Origin: Vibrio methylphosphonaticus
Lineage (GTDB): Bacteria; Pseudomonadota; Gammaproteobacteria; Enterobacterales; Vibrionaceae
Assembly (NCBI RefSeq): GCF_023634655.1
Contig: NZ_JAMKMS010000002.1
Span: 353,965 to 417,964 of the forward strand
Direction of reading: 5' to 3'
Length of the DNA stretch: 64,000 bases
Shown: in pieces, positions 61,914-64,000 of the stretch
Position numbering within the stretch: the first letter of the stretch is position 1
How the letters are laid out: each line of letters starts with the position of its first letter
Program-made: the position numbers and the translations under genes
The notes under the pieces: model-generated
The model's input: only the letters and a program-made list of their open reading frames with translations
What the model was told of the DNA's origin: nothing
The model's database searches: none

Positions 61914-63290
61914 TTAAACGATACGTAGGCCGCCTTGAGCGATAGCGAAACGACGTGCACGTGTGTAAGACATGGCGTTGGTGATGCCTTCACCTGTAGG
62001 ACCTGCGATGGTGAACGTTGACGTACCTTCTGCATTGTAGCCAACACCCGATAGTGTTGGACCGTTGTGAGCGAAGATAGTGGTGTTGATTGCACGACCA
62101 AACTTAGTCACATTTTCAATGTTACCAGAGTAGATGCAAGAAGAGTGCTTGTTACCACGCTCTGCTGCTACTGCGCGCTCAATCGCTTCATCGATGTTTG
62201 CACAACGAACGACTGGAAGAACTGGCATCATTTGCTCAACGTGTACGAGTGGGTGGTCGTTCTCAACAACCATCACCGCTAGGCGAGTATCAGATTCAAC
62301 ACCGATAGACTTCAGAATTTCAGCTGCATCTTGACCTACGTGTTGCTTAACTGGGTGCCAAACGCGTGCGATTTCTTGAGCAGTACAAGGCTTAGCACCG
62401 TCAATGTCGTCCATCGTTAGGATTTGTGCCGTTAGCTTCTCTGCTTCTTCTGCAGAAAGCACGTAAGTACCTGTTGCTTCTAGCTTAGTTAGGAACTCAT
62501 CAGCAACTGAGTCTTCAACGAAGACTTCTTTCTCACCGATACAAAGTAGGTTGTTATCGAATGAAGCGCCGCCGTATACGCCAGCAGCAGCTAGGTCTAG
62601 GTTAGCAGATGCGTCGACGATAACAGGTGGGTTACCCGCGCCAGCGCCAATACCTTTTTTACCCGATTGTAGGATAGCTTTAACTAGACCTGGGCCGCCA
62701 GTACCAACAAGCATGTTGATTAGAGGGGATTTAGCGATTTCACTAAGTGTTTCTAGTGTTGGCTCTTTAACCATAGTGATTAAGTTAGCTGGACCACCTG
62801 CTTCAATAATAGCTTTATTTAGCATGTCTACCATGACAGCTGACACAACTTTAGACGAAGGGTGAACGTTAAACGTGACCGCATTGCCAGACGCTAGCAT
62901 AGAGATAGCGTTGTTAACGATCGTTTCAGTTGGGTTAGTTACAGGTGTAACCGCGCCGATAACTCCGTATGGTGCACGCTCTTCTAGTGAGATACCGTGG
63001 TCACCAGACCATACTTTAGTTTCTAGAACTTCAGTGCCTGGCGTTTTTACTGCTGCTAGCTGATGCTTAGCCACTTTCTCTTCAACACGGCCTAATTTGG
63101 TTTCTTCACGAACCATTTTAGCAAAGTCTTCTGCACGCGCTAACACGGCTCCACGAATAGCAGTTAGGATGACTTCACGGCTTTCTTTTGTAGAGGTAGC
63201 ATAAAACTCAACTTGAGCTTTGTGAGTGGCTTCAATCGCCGATTCCACTGTCGTAAATACACCCTGGGCGTTATTCAAATCAAAAGACAT
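61914..63290 (-). CDS. EutE/PduP-like CoA-acylating aldehyde dehydrogenase
   Basis: From the chosen start this is 458 residues. It follows E. coli EutE: EETKLGRVEEKVAKHQLA, PYGVIGAVTPVTNPTETIVN, GIGAGAGNPPVIVDASANLD, the catalytic Cys near 250 in GGASFDNNLLCIGEKEV, HVEQMMPVLPVVRCANIDEA and AGPTGEGITNAMSYTRARRF. It oxidises acetaldehyde or propionaldehyde to the acyl-CoA with NAD+. It lacks the N-terminal amphipathic helix that targets EutE/PduP into microcompartments, and no shell-protein gene is present in the window. AAGG lies eight bases before the chosen ATG; another ATG is two codons upstream. Confidence 0.9.
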   Translation of the reverse strand: MSFDLNNAQGVFTTVESAIEATHKAQVEFYATSTKESREVILTAIRGAVLARAEDFAKMVREETKLGRVEEKVAKHQLAAVKTPGTEVLETKVWSGDHGISLEERAPYGVIGAVTPVTNPTETIVNNAISMLASGNAVTFNVHPSSKVVSAVMVDMLNKAIIEAGGPANLITMVKEPTLETLSEIAKSPLINMLVGTGGPGLVKAILQSGKKGIGAGAGNPPVIVDASANLDLAAAGVYGGASFDNNLLCIGEKEVFVEDSVADEFLTKLEATGTYVLSAEEAEKLTAQILTMDDIDGAKPCTAQEIARVWHPVKQHVGQDAAEILKSIGVESDTRLAVMVVENDHPLVHVEQMMPVLPVVRCANIDEAIERAVAAERGNKHSSCIYSGNIENVTKFGRAINTTIFAHNGPTLSGVGYNAEGTSTFTIAGPTGEGITNAMSYTRARRFAIAQGGLRIV

Positions 63291-63811
63291 AGTCATTACC
63301 TTATCAAGAATCAGTGGCTAGGCACTGTAATTAAAATTGTTTAGCCAATACTTAGCTATTTTTCTTTCTCGGAAGGTATTAATTTTTGCAGCGCGCCAAG
63401 AAAGTGATCGCAATTTAATCGAATATACAGCGTGGGTAACGTCACTCAGTGTCAATAATATTGAATGCATTGTTATCATTTTGTGACGCAAGTCATTCTG
63501 AAAACTTGAAAAGTATAAGAAGGGGGAATTACAGAGATACGTTATAAGCAAGGCTTATTAAATCATAGACTTACAGTTGATATCTATATCTTAATTATCA
63601 CGATAATTCTTAGGAAGCACTTTAGAGTAATCGTTCGACAATGCAACCTATAAGTGATGACAATAGTTAAAATAACTTTAATGCAACAACCATCAGCTTA
63701 ATGCGTAAGATTTATTGACGGTGGGTGACGTGATGACTTTACAAACAATCGATAGCATTGCGGTTAGTCACCCAATTATAACTTTGAACTCCAATTCGAT
63801 AGAGGCCAAAT
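63291..63811. other. Intergenic region with a small palindrome
   Basis: There is no credible gene. AATTATC-AC-GATAATT (63593-63608) is a short symmetrical element. TGTGACGCAAGTCATT near 63482 is a weak CRP-like sequence upstream of the EutE-like gene. No known RNA element is visible. Confidence 0.4.
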
Positions 63812-64000
63812 ATGAAGCATCAAGCTCGTTTAGAAGAATCCGTAAACCACTTAAGCATTGTCCTAGAAGAGCAACAACAGCTTCTTAAAGAACACAAAGC
63901 AACTATGAACTACGCTGAACGACTTGATAATATTCTTACTCCTACTGACGAGTTAAGCACTCAAGGCGACGACCTTTACATCGGTGGTTGCAAAGCGTCT
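63812..64000 (+). CDS. Unidentified protein with N-terminal coiled coil (partial)
   Basis: The first 63 residues of a gene are cut by the window end. They begin MKHQARLEESVNHLSIVLEE and form a Gln/Glu/Leu-rich helix likely to be a coiled coil (about 1-35), then NILTPTDELSTQGDDLYIGG. AGAGG lies just before the ATG. There is no signal peptide or membrane helix so far. I do not recognise the family. Confidence 0.6.
   Translation, partial: MKHQARLEESVNHLSIVLEEQQQLLKEHKATMNYAERLDNILTPTDELSTQGDDLYIGGCKAS

Noticed and set aside
61914..63290. Microcompartment (eut/pdu) operon
   Set aside because: Only the EutE-like gene is present; there are no shell proteins and no encapsulation helix.
63470..63500. 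CRP site upstream of the EutE-like gene
   Set aside because: Only the TGTGA half is good; the second half departs from TCACA, so it is too weak to call.

Overview
The window looks like part of a Vibrio (Vibrionaceae) genome, probably the second chromosome. The strongest sign is an intact haem-uptake cluster, hutZXW divergent from tonB-exbB-exbD-hutBCD and followed by a TetR gene. I know this order from chromosome II of V. cholerae (VCA0907-0915). Other support comes from gammaproteobacterial families (YibL, PpiC, YaiL, YfcZ, DUF1496, PpnP, PgpB, MepA, YejM-like) and Vibrio-type hypotheticals. I saw no rRNA, tRNA, phage, integron, insertion sequence or CRISPR array. This is accessory-metabolism chromosome rather than an island.

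Layout. 1-4904: a D-amino-acid locus with a Na+/solute symporter (cut by the window edge), RidA, D-aminoacylase, and a divergent PLP-dependent D-threonine-aldolase-like enzyme with an RpiR regulator; a perfect 15-bp inverted repeat lies in the divergent promoter. 5151-11406: two small membrane genes, a YejM-like sulfatase-fold protein, a GH13 amylase, yibL, ppiC and cheV. 11444-19663: haem uptake and use under a likely Fur site. 20061-22488: small proteins, an exported protein of exact 20-residue repeats, and a LysR regulator. 22620-28497: lactate oxidation (lutABC plus a large FAD/Fe-S dehydrogenase). 28626-42653: a mosaic of a diguanylate cyclase, mepA, adenine deaminase, pirin, ppnP, an ABC1 kinase, pgpB, an ArsR regulator, a chemoreceptor, a patatin and a YceI protein. 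43073-49133: fecBCDE with a siderophore-type TonB receptor. 49272-50264: adenosine deaminase. 50648-57712: a gluconate/Entner-Doudoroff regulon (gntR, edd-gntK, gntP-type permease, eda) with two large palindromic operators and an unrelated outer-membrane protein and yaiL between its parts. 57935-63290: a TSUP transporter, gamma-glutamyltransferase, a very small YadA-type adhesin and a solitary EutE-like acylating aldehyde dehydrogenase. The last gene is cut by the window end.

How the genes work together. TonB/ExbBD powers haem receptors encoded elsewhere and possibly the fec-linked receptor here; HutBCD imports haem and HutZ/X/W handle and degrade it. Imported gluconate is phosphorylated by GntK, dehydrated by Edd and cleaved by Eda. 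Lactate is oxidised to pyruvate by the Lut complex and the large FAD enzyme. Adenine deaminase, adenosine deaminase and PpnP form a scattered purine-salvage set.

The most unusual feature is the number of short tandem repeats. I count ten, each with its own unit (7, 8, 15, 18-19, 19, 20-21 or 22 bp), mostly within about 200 bases of a gene start or end. I do not see a clearly undescribed multi-gene system. The best leads are these repeats, the perfect palindromic operators, a 35-codon membrane-protein candidate and the exported 20-residue-repeat protein.
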